50,027 nucleotides of DNA, taken from an uncultured Porphyromonadaceae bacterium (GTDB lineage: Bacteria; Bacteroidota; Bacteroidia; Bacteroidales; Muribaculaceae). The translations under genes were made by a program, and so were the position numbers. The notes beneath the pieces were generated by a model. It worked only from the letters and a program-made list of their open reading frames with translations. It had not been told where the DNA came from and searched no databases. Shown piece by piece: positions 1 to 7,416 of the stretch (position 1 is its first letter; each line of letters begins with the position of its first letter). The stretch spans positions 1 to 50,027 of the forward strand of contig CAMEGQ010000007.1 in assembly GCA_945916235.1 (NCBI GenBank), written 5' to 3'.

Positions 1-481
1 CGGCATTCATCTTATCCTCAAGCAATTTGATGATTGCCAGAAGAATATCCACATTGCCAAGCCATGAGAACACATAGTCGATAGCCGAAGTATCCTCCTT
101 GGCGAGTGTGCGCGACACTTCTTTCGAAAAAGGCGTCAGTACGACAATCGGGACCATCGGATGATGCTGCTTGATGGTTTTGGCGGTGGTGAAGGTTTCG
201 CTTATATCCATGCCCGGCATTGCTATCACCAGGTCGAACGGTTTGCTGTTCATCATTTCCAACGCACCCGTAATGTTCTCGACGCGGGTGATACGCGGAG
301 GCGATGAAAGATTGAGCGACACATATTCGTTGTAGAGTTGCTCCTCCACTCGTCCGTCCTCTTCCATCATAAATGCATCGTAGGGCGACGCCACGAGGAG
401 CACATTGAATACACGTCGCTGCATCAGGTTACCAAATGCCGTATCCTTAAGATACAGTTGGCTGAGTGATTCTTCGTTCAT
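1..481 (-). CDS. PEP-synthase/pyruvate phosphate dikinase-like protein, N-terminal part with receiver-like domain (partial)
   Basis: Reading the minus strand from the ATG at 479-481, an open frame runs to the window edge without a stop, giving about 160 residues. The opening (MNEESLSQLYLKDTAFGNLM) and the later segments IVVLTPFSKEV and IDYVFSWLGNVDILLAIIKL match my memory of the N-terminus of large Bacteroidales proteins annotated as phosphoenolpyruvate synthase or PEP/pyruvate-binding proteins of about 1,000 residues, which start with a response-regulator-like fold. The catalytic pyruvate/PEP-binding domains would lie outside the window, so the function rests on family memory. The ATG lies one base after the rpe stop (TGATATG), so translational coupling with rpe is likely. 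The segment LVIAMPGMDIS resembles a receiver phospho-acceptor strand, but a phosphorylatable Asp is not certain. Confidence 0.7.
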   Translation of the reverse strand, partial: MNEESLSQLYLKDTAFGNLMQRRVFNVLLVASPYDAFMMEEDGRVEEQLYNEYVSLNLSSPPRITRVENITGALEMMNSKPFDLVIAMPGMDISETFTTAKTIKQHHPMVPIVVLTPFSKEVSRTLAKEDTSAIDYVFSWLGNVDILLAIIKLLEDKMNA

Positions 482-482
482 A

Positions 483-1187
483 TCAGAGTTGCTTAAGCAG
501 TCGGATAGCCCGGTGAGGGTCGTCGGCATGGAACACATAGCTGCCGGCCACGAGCACATCGGCTCCGGCTTTTACCAGTTCGGCTCCTGTACGTTCGTTC
601 ACACCGCCGTCGATTTCTATCAGAGCGTGCGCTCCGCGACGCTCTATCATGCGGCGAAGCCGAATTATCTTGTCAAGGGTGTTTGTAATAAATTTCTGTC
701 CGCCGAAGCCGGGGTTTACCGACATCAGTAGCACCATGTCAACTTCGTTGATTACATCTTCCAGCATCTCTACCGGAGTGGACGGATTAAGCGTCACGGC
801 AGCTCTCATCCCCGCATCTTTTATGGCGGAGATGGTGCGGTCGAGATGAATGCAAGCCTCCTGATGAACATTCATTATCGATGCCCCGCAGTCGCGGAGC
901 ACAGAGATGTAATTTTGAGGATTCTCAATCATCAGATGTACATCCAGCGGTTTGCGTGCGATTTTGCTTACCTGCTTAATCACCGGGAATCCGAATGAGA
1001 TATTGGGGACAAATACTCCGTCCATTACGTCGCAATGGATCATATCGGCTTCGCTATTATTGAGCATTTCAATATCTCGGCCAAGATTGAGGAAATCTGC
1101 TGCAAGAATCGAAGGCGAAACCAAGGGGTGACTGCCCTGCTTGTTCAGGACATCATAATTGCTAATATCAGAACATTGTGTCGACAT
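483..1187 (-). CDS. rpe: Ribulose-phosphate 3-epimerase
   Basis: Interconverts ribulose 5-phosphate and xylulose 5-phosphate in the cytoplasmic pentose phosphate pathway. The 234-residue product has the family's TIM-barrel signatures: VSPSILAADFLNLG near residue 22, the metal and substrate motif MIHCDVMDGVFVPN near residue 49, HLMIENP, VLLMSVNPGFGGQKF, and the phosphate-binding end IDGGVNERT followed by GADVLVAGSYVF. The ATG at 1187 adds about 20 residues before the usual start of this family (around LVSPS). No closer ATG exists, so I keep 1187, though a TTG just before VSPS is possible. It lies 44 nt after dedA and 1 nt before the PEP-synthase-like gene on the same strand, suggesting one transcript. 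Confidence 0.95.
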   Translation of the reverse strand: MSTQCSDISNYDVLNKQGSHPLVSPSILAADFLNLGRDIEMLNNSEADMIHCDVMDGVFVPNISFGFPVIKQVSKIARKPLDVHLMIENPQNYISVLRDCGASIMNVHQEACIHLDRTISAIKDAGMRAAVTLNPSTPVEMLEDVINEVDMVLLMSVNPGFGGQKFITNTLDKIIRLRRMIERRGAHALIEIDGGVNERTGAELVKAGADVLVAGSYVFHADDPHRAIRLLKQL

Positions 1188-1231
1188 AATATTTCCGGGG
1201 ATAAATGGTTTCTAAGAATCGTATATGCGGC

Positions 1232-1888
1232 TTATTTCTTTTTCATCGCGTTGTAAATGATATACAGCAGACAGATTACTAATAGGATAAAGCCGCCGAT
1301 AGTGAAATAATGGTTGTATTTTTCCACATTCTCATAGAGCGTATCGAGCGGGACATTCTTTCCGAGCCAGTAACCGAGGCCTGCAAGAATACAGTTCCAC
1401 ACCAACGCTCCGAGTGCTGTAAATACTACAAAAACGCCGAGACTCATGCGCGATAAACCGGCGGGAATAGATATAAGTTGGCGTACGGCGGGTATCAAAC
1501 GGCCTATGAATGTGGAGATTGCGCCATGTTCATCGAAATATTTTTCAGCTTTCTGCACCTTTGCTTCGTCAATCAGGCATGCATGACCCAGCCGGCTGTT
1601 GGCGAAAGCATACACTATCGGTCGACCCAGCCACACGGATAGCGCATAATTGATTAGCGCACCGCATATGGCTCCGAGTGTGGCTACAACCACAATCAGG
1701 AATATGTTCATATCTCCTTTGGTGACAGCAAGATAGGCTGCCGGTGGAACTACCACTTCGGATGGGAACGGGAGAAATGAGCTCTCAATCACCATGAATA
1801 GGAACACTAGACCGTAGCCTGCATTTTCAACAAACAGATTCAGAAGATATTGCGCGCTGGCGTAGTCGCTTATTGCGAGATCGATCAT
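1232..1888 (-). CDS. DedA-family inner membrane protein
   Basis: A polytopic 218-residue membrane protein of the DedA/SNARE-associated (VTT) family. Recent work links this family to undecaprenyl-phosphate or phospholipid flipping and membrane homeostasis. The characteristic motifs are visible: FMVIESSFLPFPSEVVVPPA around residues 36-55, and GRLIPAVRQLISIPAG around residues 133-148, with the conserved acidic and Arg residues needed in DedA proteins. Hydrophobic helices flank both motifs, and a last TM helix ends in a short lysine-rich tail (NAMKKK). It is the first gene of a likely dedA-rpe-PEP-synthase transcript, with a promoter at 1929-1959. The exact substrate cannot be deduced. Confidence 0.9.
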   Translation of the reverse strand: MIDLAISDYASAQYLLNLFVENAGYGLVFLFMVIESSFLPFPSEVVVPPAAYLAVTKGDMNIFLIVVVATLGAICGALINYALSVWLGRPIVYAFANSRLGHACLIDEAKVQKAEKYFDEHGAISTFIGRLIPAVRQLISIPAGLSRMSLGVFVVFTALGALVWNCILAGLGYWLGKNVPLDTLYENVEKYNHYFTIGGFILLVICLLYIIYNAMKKK

Positions 1889-1928
1889 CGGGATTATTGT
1901 TAGTTATTTCGGTTGCATTTAGTGTCTG

Positions 1929-1959
1929 CAAAGGTACGAAAAATGATGGTAATCTCAAT
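1929..1959 (-). promoter_or_regulatory. Bacteroidetes-type promoter for dedA
   Basis: On the minus strand a perfect -7 element TACCTTTG (1936-1929) is preceded, 19 bp upstream, by ATTG (1959-1956), a one-base variant of the -33 TTTG box. The predicted transcription start is about 35 nt upstream of the dedA ATG. Confidence 0.6.
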
Positions 1960-2617
1960 CCTTTTTCCCTCTGCCTTCCGCTTCACGCTTTGCAATGCTC
2001 CCTTCTCTGGTCTGTTCGCTTCGTTCCCCTTCGAAGGGCATACCGAAAAGTCGGGCATAGTATGCTGCCTTTTTAGCCAATGACAGAGGGTATGCCCTTG
2101 AAGTAGAGGGCATTCTCCAGATTTTCAAGTGCCTGTTCAATGGCTCACATTCTCCATATGTCCACTCCCCGACCTTAGGTACTTCGCTATTTATCAGCGA
2201 TGCAAGCACTTGCGCCGCCTTCTCGCCGGTAGTGACCAATGTATCACATTCCGGCATCATCTTCAGCAGTTCGGCGAGATTTACCGGTTCGACTACCTCA
2301 AGGAATTTGTCTGAGGCGTTCCCTTTCAGGCGCCGGATGCGCTGGCATGTATCGTGCAGAGCTATCCCCTCGCGGTTAAGGAGCACCTTTATCTCCTCAA
2401 GATCATAGGTGCGTTGCTCCGGATTGTAAAGTGCTGTTGGGTCGCCGTAAAACACGAGTCCCATCATTTTCCAGAAATCGTTGGTTGGGTTGGGATAATA
2501 GAAATTCATACACCAGCGGTGGGGCGCTGGCGGAAATGTCCCCATGATGAGCATCCGAGCATTGGCAGGTATGTATGGAGCCCAGGGGTGGCGTTCAATA
2601 GGCAGAGTATCCGGCAT
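1955..2617 (-). CDS. Uracil-DNA-glycosylase-family protein
   Basis: A 220-residue cytoplasmic protein. MLIMGTFPPAPHRWCMNFYY near residue 22 followed by NDFWKMMG resembles the first active-site segment of the uracil-DNA-glycosylase/Mug superfamily (a G-x-x-P loop followed by an aromatic N-x-F-W). LVTTGEKAAQVL and the late RMPSTSRAYPLSLAKKAAYY fit the second motif region (P-S-T-S instead of the usual H-P-S). It would remove uracil or another damaged base from DNA, but the precise substrate is unknown. The C-terminal 25 residues are a very charged, low-complexity tail beyond the core fold. The tail overlaps the -33 region of the dedA promoter. No clear promoter was seen upstream. Confidence 0.75.
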   Translation of the reverse strand: MPDTLPIERHPWAPYIPANARMLIMGTFPPAPHRWCMNFYYPNPTNDFWKMMGLVFYGDPTALYNPEQRTYDLEEIKVLLNREGIALHDTCQRIRRLKGNASDKFLEVVEPVNLAELLKMMPECDTLVTTGEKAAQVLASLINSEVPKVGEWTYGECEPLNRHLKIWRMPSTSRAYPLSLAKKAAYYARLFGMPFEGERSEQTREGSIAKREAEGRGKKD

Positions 2618-2716
2618 ATCTTATATTTAAATGGTTCGATATTACAAAATTGCAAAATGAGGTACGTTCTGACATGAAGTCACGAGCTACTTCGAAAAAG
2701 CTACAGATTAAAGTCG

Positions 2717-2748
2717 TTTATCATACGAATAACAAACTCTTAACTTTT
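2717..2748 (+). promoter_or_regulatory. Possible promoter for the aquaporin gene
   Basis: TTTA (2717-2720) and TAACTTTT (2741-2748) are separated by 20 bp. Each differs by one base from the Bacteroidetes -33 (TTTG) and -7 (TAnnTTTG) boxes. It sits about 60 bp upstream of the ancestral ATG at 2807. It is only a near-match in an AT-rich stretch. Confidence 0.3.
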
Positions 2749-2839
2749 TCCGGTTCTAAACGTCTTAATATTAAAACGATTTAACCATTACTTTAATTTT
2801 TATTGCATGAAAAATTTTCTCGCTTAGGGTACCGGGACC

Positions 2840-3505
2840 ATGTTTCTCGTGCTCCTCGCCTGCGGTAGCGCTGTGCTGGCAGGCCCGAAGATCGGTGTGC
2901 TCGGCATCGGCTTGTGTTTCGGTCTGGTACTTCTGTGCCTCGTCTATTGCATCGGCAACATTTCAGGATGTCATGTGAATCCTGCTGTATCTTTCGCTAT
3001 GTGGCTTAGCGGTCGTATGAAATTCGGCGAATTCTGCGGCTATGTCGTATCGCAGTTGATTGGCGCTGCAGCAGGTGCCGGTTTCCTCTTCTGGATGGTT
3101 GATATGGCTCCCGCATTCGAATTCGGTGGCGTCACAGGCGACTGCAATCTTGCTACCAATGTAATCCAGCCGGGCGCTAACTCCGGTCTTGCACTAATGG
3201 TAGAAGCTCTGCTTACCTTCTTTTTCGTGCTGGTAGTGCTCGGTGCCACTGACTCCAAGAAAGGCTTCGGCCAGTTCGCCGGCATAGCTATCGGTCTGGC
3301 ACTCGGCCTTGTCAACATCGTAGGCATTACTGTCGACAACTGCTCGGTGAACCCCGCCCGCAGCTTCGGCCCTGCTCTCTGGTGCCCCGCTGCTTGGCCT
3401 GATTTCTGGATTATGGTAGTCGGTCCGCTGGTAGGCGCCATTCTCGCTGCCCTCTGCTGGAAAGCAATGAGCGGCTACTTCAACGCCAAAGCTATCGAAG
3501 GATAA
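2840..3505 (+). CDS. Aquaporin/MIP-family channel, N-terminus interrupted by TAG
   Basis: Six-helix membrane channel for water or small neutral solutes, AqpZ-like in length and motifs. Both half-helix signatures are present: SGCHVNPAVS near residue 47 and CSVNPARSFGPALW near residue 170. Compared with E. coli AqpZ the selectivity-filter positions read Phe, Asn, Cys, Arg rather than Phe, His, Thr, Arg (my alignment by eye). The natural start is almost certainly the ATG at 2807-2809: the frame reads MKNFLA, then TAG at 2825-2827, then GTGTMFLVLL. The TAG sits where family members carry the conserved Glu of the A-E-x-x-G-T motif in helix 1. Only the part from ATG 2840 (221 residues) is open, and it would lack about half of helix 1. 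It may be a pseudogene, a restart product or a sequencing error. Confidence 0.75.
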   Translation: MFLVLLACGSAVLAGPKIGVLGIGLCFGLVLLCLVYCIGNISGCHVNPAVSFAMWLSGRMKFGEFCGYVVSQLIGAAAGAGFLFWMVDMAPAFEFGGVTGDCNLATNVIQPGANSGLALMVEALLTFFFVLVVLGATDSKKGFGQFAGIAIGLALGLVNIVGITVDNCSVNPARSFGPALWCPAAWPDFWIMVVGPLVGAILAALCWKAMSGYFNAKAIEG

Positions 3506-3522
3506 CCCACTCACAATTAGCT

Positions 3523-3560
3523 AAAGAAACGCCCGGGACAAAATCTCGGGCGTTTCTTTT
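3523..3560. terminator. Bidirectional terminator between aquaporin and S4-domain gene
   Basis: A 16-bp stem (left arm 3523-3538, right arm 3544-3559, one G-T pair) with a 5-nt loop. It is flanked by A-rich sequence on the left and a T-run on the right, so it works in both directions between two converging genes. Confidence 0.85.
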
Positions 3561-3570
3561 GTCTTATGTC

Positions 3571-4059
3571 TTAGTCGTTGAAATCGTCTTCGTCGAAATC
3601 AAAGTGGTATCCGGGAGTGTCCGAATCCAAATCATCATCGTCGTATGTATCGGCTTCGGAGTAGCTATAGATTTGATCTGTGAACTCAGCCAGATCGCGG
3701 CCTTCACGTTTGGTGGGACGTCCCAGACCTTTTCTACGGTCGATAAAACCGCTGATGCGTATCACATCGAGCATGTCGTATTGTTCCTTCGGAGTGATAT
3801 TCTCCATATATTCCGGCACAAGCTTGGCTCCGAGACGATTCTCAGTCAGAGCTTTAACCTTGAAGGAATATGAAATCGGCGGCTTGCGGACTACAACAAT
3901 ATCCCCGACTTTGATCATACGCGATGGTTTGGCTGTGATTTCCTGACCGTTCACCAATAGATTCACTCGCCCTTTCTTGCAGCTGTCGGTGGCCACAGTG
4001 CGGGTCTTAAACACTCGCATCGCCCAAAGCCACTTGTCTATTCTGACCTCTGTTTTCAT
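3571..4059 (-). CDS. S4-domain RNA-binding protein (Hsp15/HslR-like)
   Basis: A 162-residue protein. Its N-terminal S4 domain (about residues 5-65) reads RIDKWLWAMRVFKTRTVA...KGRVNLLVNGQ..KPSRMIKVGDIV, close to Hsp15 (HslR), which in E. coli binds 50S subunits that still carry a nascent chain. That role is compatible with its neighbour pth, which lies 11 nt upstream. The C-terminal third is unusual: a basic stretch around RRKGLGRPTKREGRD is followed by a strongly acidic tail with an Asp run (DDDD) and a final DFDEDDFND. I take the ATG at 4059. A longer reading from 4092 would overlap the pth coding end and adds nothing conserved. Confidence 0.88.
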   Translation of the reverse strand: MKTEVRIDKWLWAMRVFKTRTVATDSCKKGRVNLLVNGQEITAKPSRMIKVGDIVVVRKPPISYSFKVKALTENRLGAKLVPEYMENITPKEQYDMLDVIRISGFIDRRKGLGRPTKREGRDLAEFTDQIYSYSEADTYDDDDLDSDTPGYHFDFDEDDFND

Positions 4060-4070
4060 ATTACAGGCAA

Positions 4071-4634
4071 CTATTTGTTGTTGAAGTCGCACATTGCGGT
4101 CTGAAGCCCTGCAAGCACAAATGTGCGGATGGCTTCCACCGCCACATCGACTCTCATCGTGAGTTTCTGACGCTCATCAAGGGTGAAATGGCCGAGCACA
4201 TAGTCGATCTGACACCCGCGCGGAAAATCGTTGCCGATGCCGAAACGCAAGCGTGGATAGGCATCCGTACCGAGCATCTGCGCGATATTCTTCAGCCCGT
4301 TATGGCCTGCATCGCTTCCGCGGCCTTTCATACGGATTGCGCCGAATGGCAGCGCGATGTCGTCGACAAGCACCAGAATGTTTTCTATATCAATCTCGTC
4401 TTTCTGCTTCCAATAGCGTACGGCGTTGCCGCTGAGGTTCATGTAAGTAGAAGGTTTGAGCAATACTACCTGTTTATTCTTGATGCGGCCGCGCCCCACG
4501 TCGCCATAGCGCTCGGTGCTAAAAGAAATATTGGATGCCTCAGCAAAGGCATCCAATATTCTGAATCCTATATTATGGCGGGTACCCTGGTATTCGTCAC
4601 CGATGTTACCAAGCCCCACTATAAGATATTTCAT
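4071..4634 (-). CDS. pth: Peptidyl-tRNA hydrolase
   Basis: Cleaves peptidyl-tRNA that has dropped off ribosomes, recycling tRNA. The 187-residue product starts [20 protein letters not shown] with the conserved Asn at about 10 and catalytic His at 20, followed by [12 protein letters not shown] and the DDIALPFG segment with the catalytic-network Asp near residue 92. [12 protein letters not shown] and RLRFGIG are also family hallmarks. Length is typical. It follows rplY by 15 nt on the same strand, the common rplY-pth order in Bacteroidetes, and precedes the S4-domain gene by 11 nt. All three are likely to be co-transcribed from the rplY promoter. Confidence 0.97.
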   Translation of the reverse strand: MKYLIVGLGNIGDEYQGTRHNIGFRILDAFAEASNISFSTERYGDVGRGRIKNKQVVLLKPSTYMNLSGNAVRYWKQKDEIDIENILVLVDDIALPFGAIRMKGRGSDAGHNGLKNIAQMLGTDAYPRLRFGIGNDFPRGCQIDYVLGHFTLDERQKLTMRVDVAVEAIRTFVLAGLQTAMCDFNNK

Positions 4635-4649
4635 TCTCTAATCAGTTGA

Positions 4650-5306
4650 TTATTTTGCAGCAGCAGCGGCGGCAGCGGCACCACGGGCGGCGCGGGTCAG
4701 CTGAACGGCGCATACAACGGCTTCCTTGGGCGAAACCAGTTCGAGGCCTTCGAAGTGGAGGTCACCTACCTGAAGGGTCTTGCCAAGACCGAGGTTATCT
4801 ACGTTGATAACCAGACGTTCGGGGATTTCAGAGTAGATGGCTTTCACTTTCAGTTTCTTCATCGAAAGAGTAAGCTTACCACCGGCCTTGACACCTTCGG
4901 CGTGGCCTTCAACCTTGACAGGAACTGACATAACCACGGGCTTCTTATCGTTCACTTCGAGCAGGTCGATATGGAGAATATTGTCTTTGACCGGATGGAA
5001 CTGCACCTCACGGAGCACTGCGGTCTTCTTCTCACCCTTGATATCCAGCTCGATGGCGAAGATGTCGGGAGTGTAGATGAGTTTGCGAACGGCGTCGTTC
5101 GAAACGATAAGGTCGGTGGTAAGGATACCGCGGCCGTTTTCGATTTCTACGATTTTTTGACCTTCTTTGATTGTTCCGTTGTAGGGAAGCTCGAAGGGCT
5201 CGCCACCATTGAGGACTACGGGGATTTTACCTTCAGCGCGGAGGGTCTTGGCTGCTTTTTTGCCAAGGTCCGTACGGGGCTCGGCGGTCAGATTGTAAGT
5301 TTTCAT
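4650..5306 (-). CDS. rplY: 50S ribosomal protein L25/general stress protein Ctc
   Basis: A 5S-rRNA-binding ribosomal protein of the long (Ctc/TL5) type with an L25 N-terminal domain and a C-terminal beta domain. The 218-residue product starts MKTYNLTAEPRTDLGKKAAK, followed by LRAEGKIPVVLNGG, and the segment AVLREVQFHPVKDNILHIDL typical of the 5S contact region. The beta domain holds VPVKVEGHAEGVKAGGKL. The C-terminus is a low-complexity run of eight alanines ending in Lys, encoded by GCN repeats at about 4651-4685. First gene of rplY-pth-S4. The leader carries a -7 box and two hairpins. Confidence 0.96.
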   Translation of the reverse strand: MKTYNLTAEPRTDLGKKAAKTLRAEGKIPVVLNGGEPFELPYNGTIKEGQKIVEIENGRGILTTDLIVSNDAVRKLIYTPDIFAIELDIKGEKKTAVLREVQFHPVKDNILHIDLLEVNDKKPVVMSVPVKVEGHAEGVKAGGKLTLSMKKLKVKAIYSEIPERLVINVDNLGLGKTLQVGDLHFEGLELVSPKEAVVCAVQLTRAARGAAAAAAAAK

Positions 5307-5371
5307 TGTTTGTTTAATTGTTTGTGTTACTCAAAATTAAATTAACTTTAATTTCCCATCACACGGGAGTC

Positions 5372-5405
5372 TTTTTGGCCATTGCCAAAAGCGACTGCAA
5401 ATTTA
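5372..5405 (-). promoter_or_regulatory. rplY promoter -7 box with 5'-terminal hairpin leader
   Basis: The -7 element TAAATTTG lies at 5405-5398 on the minus strand. No good TTTG box is found at the expected distance. Transcription would start near 5391. The first transcribed bases then form a perfect 7-bp stem with a 4-nt loop (arms 5390-5384 and 5379-5373), followed by a second small hairpin around 5354-5368. The untranslated leader is about 85 nt. Whether these structures regulate L25 or only protect the mRNA end is not known. Confidence 0.5.
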
Positions 5406-5516
5406 ACACTTTCCTCCAAATCCCGCAACTCCTATCAGAATAATTTTCAGGAATTTTCGTAATCTTGGACAGATTTTGAACAGATCGTTTACAAATCATG
5501 TACAAAAACATTCAAG

Positions 5517-5852
5517 TCATAGCGAATGAGCAGAGCGACGGAGCATCGGGATGGCTATGATGGCGATGGCTGACAGGGTTATGGCAAACGGGAGTAGAGA
5601 AAGCACCAGAGTGGAGGGCGTAGGTCCCTGAGTAATCATTGCGTTGATTGCGCTCCACCATCCGCCGATTAGCGCCAAACCGCCCACAACGTAGAATGCC
5701 CACTCTACAATGCTTGCAAATCGGGAGCGTCGGGCTGGCAAACGGTTCATCACCTTGTTACGGAACCATGGATTCTGAGGACACTGCGGGAGCTCACTTT
5801 GGATCTGTCCGCGGATAGCTGAATCAATGCGGTCTGTATTCTGATGTTTCAT
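5517..5852 (-). CDS. Small membrane protein downstream of ECF sigma factor
   Basis: An 111-residue protein. Residues 1-48 are soluble and charged and contain NPWFRNKVMNRLPARR, a pattern I have seen in Bacteroidales proteins encoded next to ECF sigma factors (possibly DUF5056-like; I am not sure of the family). Two hydrophobic helices follow, at about 49-70 and 79-103, ending in a short basic tail. It begins 31 nt after the sigma-factor stop and is the last gene of the DUF6249-sigma-small-protein operon. By position and topology it could hold the sigma factor at the membrane as a non-canonical anti-sigma factor. That is inference, and no zinc-binding anti-sigma motif is present. Confidence 0.75.
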   Translation of the reverse strand: MKHQNTDRIDSAIRGQIQSELPQCPQNPWFRNKVMNRLPARRSRFASIVEWAFYVVGGLALIGGWWSAINAMITQGPTPSTLVLSLLPFAITLSAIAIIAIPMLRRSAHSL

Positions 5853-5883
5853 AATGCTGTAATTTTAATATTTAGGAGAGAGT

Positions 5884-6459
5884 TTAACACGAGGAGTTGC
5901 TTCTTGCTCCCGGAGCGGATTCTTTGTCAAGGATAATGGCTAAATGCTTGCGGGCCCGGCTGAGATGCGATTTTATTGTGCCCTCCGGCATACCGGTGAT
6001 TTTGGTAATCTCCTTAATGGGGATCCCCTCCAGATAAAAAAGCAGTGTCACGGCCCGTTCGGCTTCTGACAGCTGCTCAAGAAGCACTGTGATATCCATA
6101 TTAGCTTCAAGTGCCTTCTGGCCGCCGTCAAGGGAAATCGATGTCAATTGCGGGTCTGACAGATCTGTGGTGACTCCTGCCGGATATTTTCGGCGGTAGG
6201 ATATATGCTCGTTGATTGCAATACGATAAAGCCAGGTCTTGAACCCTGACAGTCCGCGAAACGACCGGATGGCAAGCCAAGCTTTCAAAAACGTCTCCTG
6301 ACAAATATCATCGGTCAGAGCGGCATCGCCGCTACACAGATTGAAGACAAAACGGCGCAGTCCCTCCTGATGCATTTCGACAAGCCGCGAAAAAGCTTCG
6401 CGGTTGTCGGAAAGCATACAGAGGGCCACAAGCCTCATCTCTTCAATCCTGCCTGCCAT
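5884..6459 (-). CDS. RNA polymerase ECF-type sigma factor (sigma-70 family)
   Basis: A 191-residue alternative sigma factor with only regions 2 and 4. Region 2 (about residues 22-90) contains the core-binding and promoter-melting segment DDICQETFLKAWLAIRSFRG followed by FKTWLYRIAINEHISYRR. Region 4 (about 120-178) contains LSEAERAVTLLFYLEGIPIKEI and the recognition helix MPEGTIKSHLSRARKHL. The short linker and the C-terminus rich in Ser and Cys are unremarkable. It is the second gene of a three-gene operon with a DUF6249-like membrane protein upstream (49 nt) and a small membrane protein downstream (31 nt). No SusC/SusD/FecR genes are next to it, so it is not a polysaccharide-utilisation regulator of the usual kind. 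Confidence 0.93.
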   Translation of the reverse strand: MAGRIEEMRLVALCMLSDNREAFSRLVEMHQEGLRRFVFNLCSGDAALTDDICQETFLKAWLAIRSFRGLSGFKTWLYRIAINEHISYRRKYPAGVTTDLSDPQLTSISLDGGQKALEANMDITVLLEQLSEAERAVTLLFYLEGIPIKEITKITGMPEGTIKSHLSRARKHLAIILDKESAPGARSNSSC

Positions 6460-6508
6460 TGACTTTGAATAGTATCCTTATTCAGGTGAAAATCCTTTAT
6501 CCGGTTGA

Positions 6509-7300
6509 TTAATGCTGGCGCGGAGGGCAAGGAGGCATTCCGTTGGGGCGGTTATGATAATCTCTGCCGTAAGGTGCCTGTTCCCACGGACGCGGCCCGG
6601 CCGGATTGTTATAAGAGCTGTACCCGGGTACAAAGAAATAGCCGATTAGCTGGCCTACGCCGACAAACAGCGGTATGCCGCCTAAGAAGAACCCCGCAGA
6701 TATAGATCCTTCGATGAACAGCGAAATCATAATCGCAAGTCCTACACCGAGGAAAATCACAGCATTGCGGAATTTATGCGGATCGCGCTGTGAAGGCTTA
6801 AGCCGCCCATTTGTCGCTTCTTCACCCGATGCCGAAGGGGCATTAGGATTCATTTCATTTGACTGACCGGTGTAGAATGCTTCCGGCAACTGATATCCGG
6901 CATCAATCGCATGCTCAATCAACTTGTTGCGCATCCGGCTGCGACGCATAAGATAGTTGGTCAGGAGGCAAAGCACTGCTATAATCGTGAGGCATGGTAT
7001 GCCGAACACCAATGCAAGGATTCCGATTATGGAGTCTTCATACCATGGGTCCTCATCTTTGTCCGTTACTTTAGCCGTTCCGGATTCAATTGTGATGACT
7101 TTCGTAGCGTCATCAGTCAATACCTGGTCGGCAGCCTTCATCGCCGCTGCTGAATCCGTTGCCGCAGAATCTGCTACTGCCACATTAGCCGAATCGACTT
7201 TCACTATCGATGTGACTTTTACCACCTGACGGGCTGGAGCAGCCGTAACTGTGACCGCTGCAAACGATAGAAAGATTGCGATAAGAGTTTTCTTGATCAT
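6509..7300 (-). CDS. DUF6249-like membrane protein with signal peptide
   Basis: A 263-residue envelope protein. Residues 1-21 are a signal peptide (basic start, hydrophobic core, AAPA-type end). Residues 22-85 form an Ala/Asp/Ser-rich periplasmic stretch, followed by a TM helix at about 91-115 and a basic cytoplasmic segment RRSRMRNKLIEHAIDAGYQL that is characteristic of the DUF6249 family found beside ECF sigma factors in Bacteroidales. Two more hydrophobic helices lie around 175-195 and 198-222. The C-terminus is rich in Pro, Asn and Tyr (GYSSYNNPAGPRPWEQAPYG). First gene of the operon with the ECF sigma factor. It may sense envelope state or be the output of the sigma factor. Neither can be told from sequence. 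Confidence 0.8.
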   Translation of the reverse strand: MIKKTLIAIFLSFAAVTVTAAPARQVVKVTSIVKVDSANVAVADSAATDSAAAMKAADQVLTDDATKVITIESGTAKVTDKDEDPWYEDSIIGILALVFGIPCLTIIAVLCLLTNYLMRRSRMRNKLIEHAIDAGYQLPEAFYTGQSNEMNPNAPSASGEEATNGRLKPSQRDPHKFRNAVIFLGVGLAIMISLFIEGSISAGFFLGGIPLFVGVGQLIGYFFVPGYSSYNNPAGPRPWEQAPYGRDYHNRPNGMPPCPPRQH

Positions 7301-7416
7301 ATGATTTTGATTTTCTATTATTCAGTATATTTGTATTAAATTTTTGATTTTGACGTTGATGTGCGTTCAAAGGTTGCAATCTACACAAAAATTTTTTCTT
7401 ACCCAAGAAATGATGC

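Noticed and set aside
2825-2827. Genome-wide recoding of TAG as an amino acid
   Set aside because: Other genes here end with TAG normally (for example pth, stop at 4071-4073, lies just before the S4-domain start), so TAG is a stop in this genome.
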